Shown one piece after another: positions 6,171 through 6,515 of a stretch of DNA of 6,515 nt. The DNA is from Sneathiella sp. (lineage in GTDB: Bacteria; Pseudomonadota; Alphaproteobacteria; Sneathiellales; Sneathiellaceae). The notes beneath the pieces were generated by a model that saw only the letters and a program-made list of their open reading frames with translations, was not told the origin of the DNA and searched no databases. Made by a program: the position numbers and the translations under genes. Positions within the stretch are counted from its first letter, which is position 1. Every line of letters starts with the position of its first letter. The stretch lies in assembly GCA_002732675.1 (NCBI GenBank), contig NVRR01000188.1, positions 1 through 6,515 on the forward strand, given 5' to 3'.

Positions 6171-6515
6171 ATGCTAGATAAAAACACTAATCCTCTGAAC
6201 CTGAAGGATCCGGACCTGTTGCGTAATCAGGGCCTGATCGGTGGCACGTGGTGCGATGCCGACGATGGCGGCACTCTGGAGGTAAATAATCCGGCGACCG
6301 GGGAAATTATCGGCACCACCCCGTTGATGGGCGCCGCAGAGACCCGCCGGGCGATTGAGGCCGCAAAGGCTGCGATGCCAGCCTGGGCTGGAAAGACCGC
6401 CAAGGAGCGCGCGAATATCTTGCGCAAATGGAATGATCTGCTGCTGGAAAATACCGATGATCTGGCAAAAATCATGACGGTCGAAATGGGCAAGCCGCTG
6501 GCCGAGGCCAAAGGC
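6171..6515 (+). CDS. gabD: Succinate-semialdehyde dehydrogenase (NAD(P)+), GabD-like, N-terminal part
   Basis: Partial gene cut by the right window edge: 115 codons, open to the end. The family oxidises succinate semialdehyde to succinate in the cytoplasm, feeding GABA and related carbon into the TCA cycle. The N-terminus fits the aldehyde dehydrogenase fold: LLRNQGLIGGTW (16-27), the NPATGEIIGT strand (40-49), an A(I/A)EAAKAAMPAWAGKTAKER helix region (61-80), LRKWNDLLLENTDDLAKIM (84-102) and TVEMGKPLAEAKG (103-115). This combination is typical of GabD rather than betaine or other aldehyde dehydrogenases, but the catalytic Cys and Glu lie outside the window, so the substrate is inferred. The ATG is supported by AAGGA 8 bases upstream. 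It is transcribed away from the CDF transporter. Confidence 0.88.
   Translation, partial: MLDKNTNPLNLKDPDLLRNQGLIGGTWCDADDGGTLEVNNPATGEIIGTTPLMGAAETRRAIEAAKAAMPAWAGKTAKERANILRKWNDLLLENTDDLAKIMTVEMGKPLAEAKG

Overview
The window reads as part of a chromosome from a free-living Gram-negative bacterium, most likely an alphaproteobacterium. This rests on the glmU-glmS gene order, a PAS_5-type protein (a family seen mostly in Alphaproteobacteria), a cyclopropane-fatty-acid synthase of the type common in that class, and the style of the GabD-like dehydrogenase. The lineage is inferred from gene content only. Base composition looks moderate in the genes, with AT-rich spacers. I see no insertion sequence, phage gene, CRISPR array, tRNA or rRNA.

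Left part (1-2072, + strand): the 3' end of glmU is followed after 36 bases by a complete glmS of 607 codons. Together they supply the amino sugar for peptidoglycan and LPS: GlmS makes glucosamine-6-phosphate, and GlmU performs the last two steps to UDP-GlcNAc. A good intrinsic terminator follows glmS.

Second part (2038-3003, - strand): two small genes that I do not recognise. The upstream one encodes 59 residues and has a strong ribosome binding site. The downstream one is a 180-codon open frame with a lysine- and glutamate-rich N-terminal region and one C-terminal membrane helix, but it has no ATG, GTG or TTG at its 5' end. It may be frameshifted, or it may start at a rare codon. Its stop codon lies inside the glmS terminator.

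Third part (3004-5956, - strand): a cyclopropane-fatty-acid synthase with its own likely promoter. Upstream of it on the same strand is a two-gene unit with a 2-base gap, made of a cation diffusion facilitator (CDF) metal transporter followed by a PAS_5 protein.

Right part (5957-6515): a 214-base divergent intergenic region with direct repeats and a terminator-like hairpin, then the first 115 codons of a succinate-semialdehyde dehydrogenase (GabD-like) on the + strand, cut by the window edge.

Most of the window is housekeeping or well-known families. The least explained parts are the pair of small - strand genes at 2038-2814, the close coupling of the metal transporter to a PAS protein, and the repeat-rich region upstream of the gabD-like gene.
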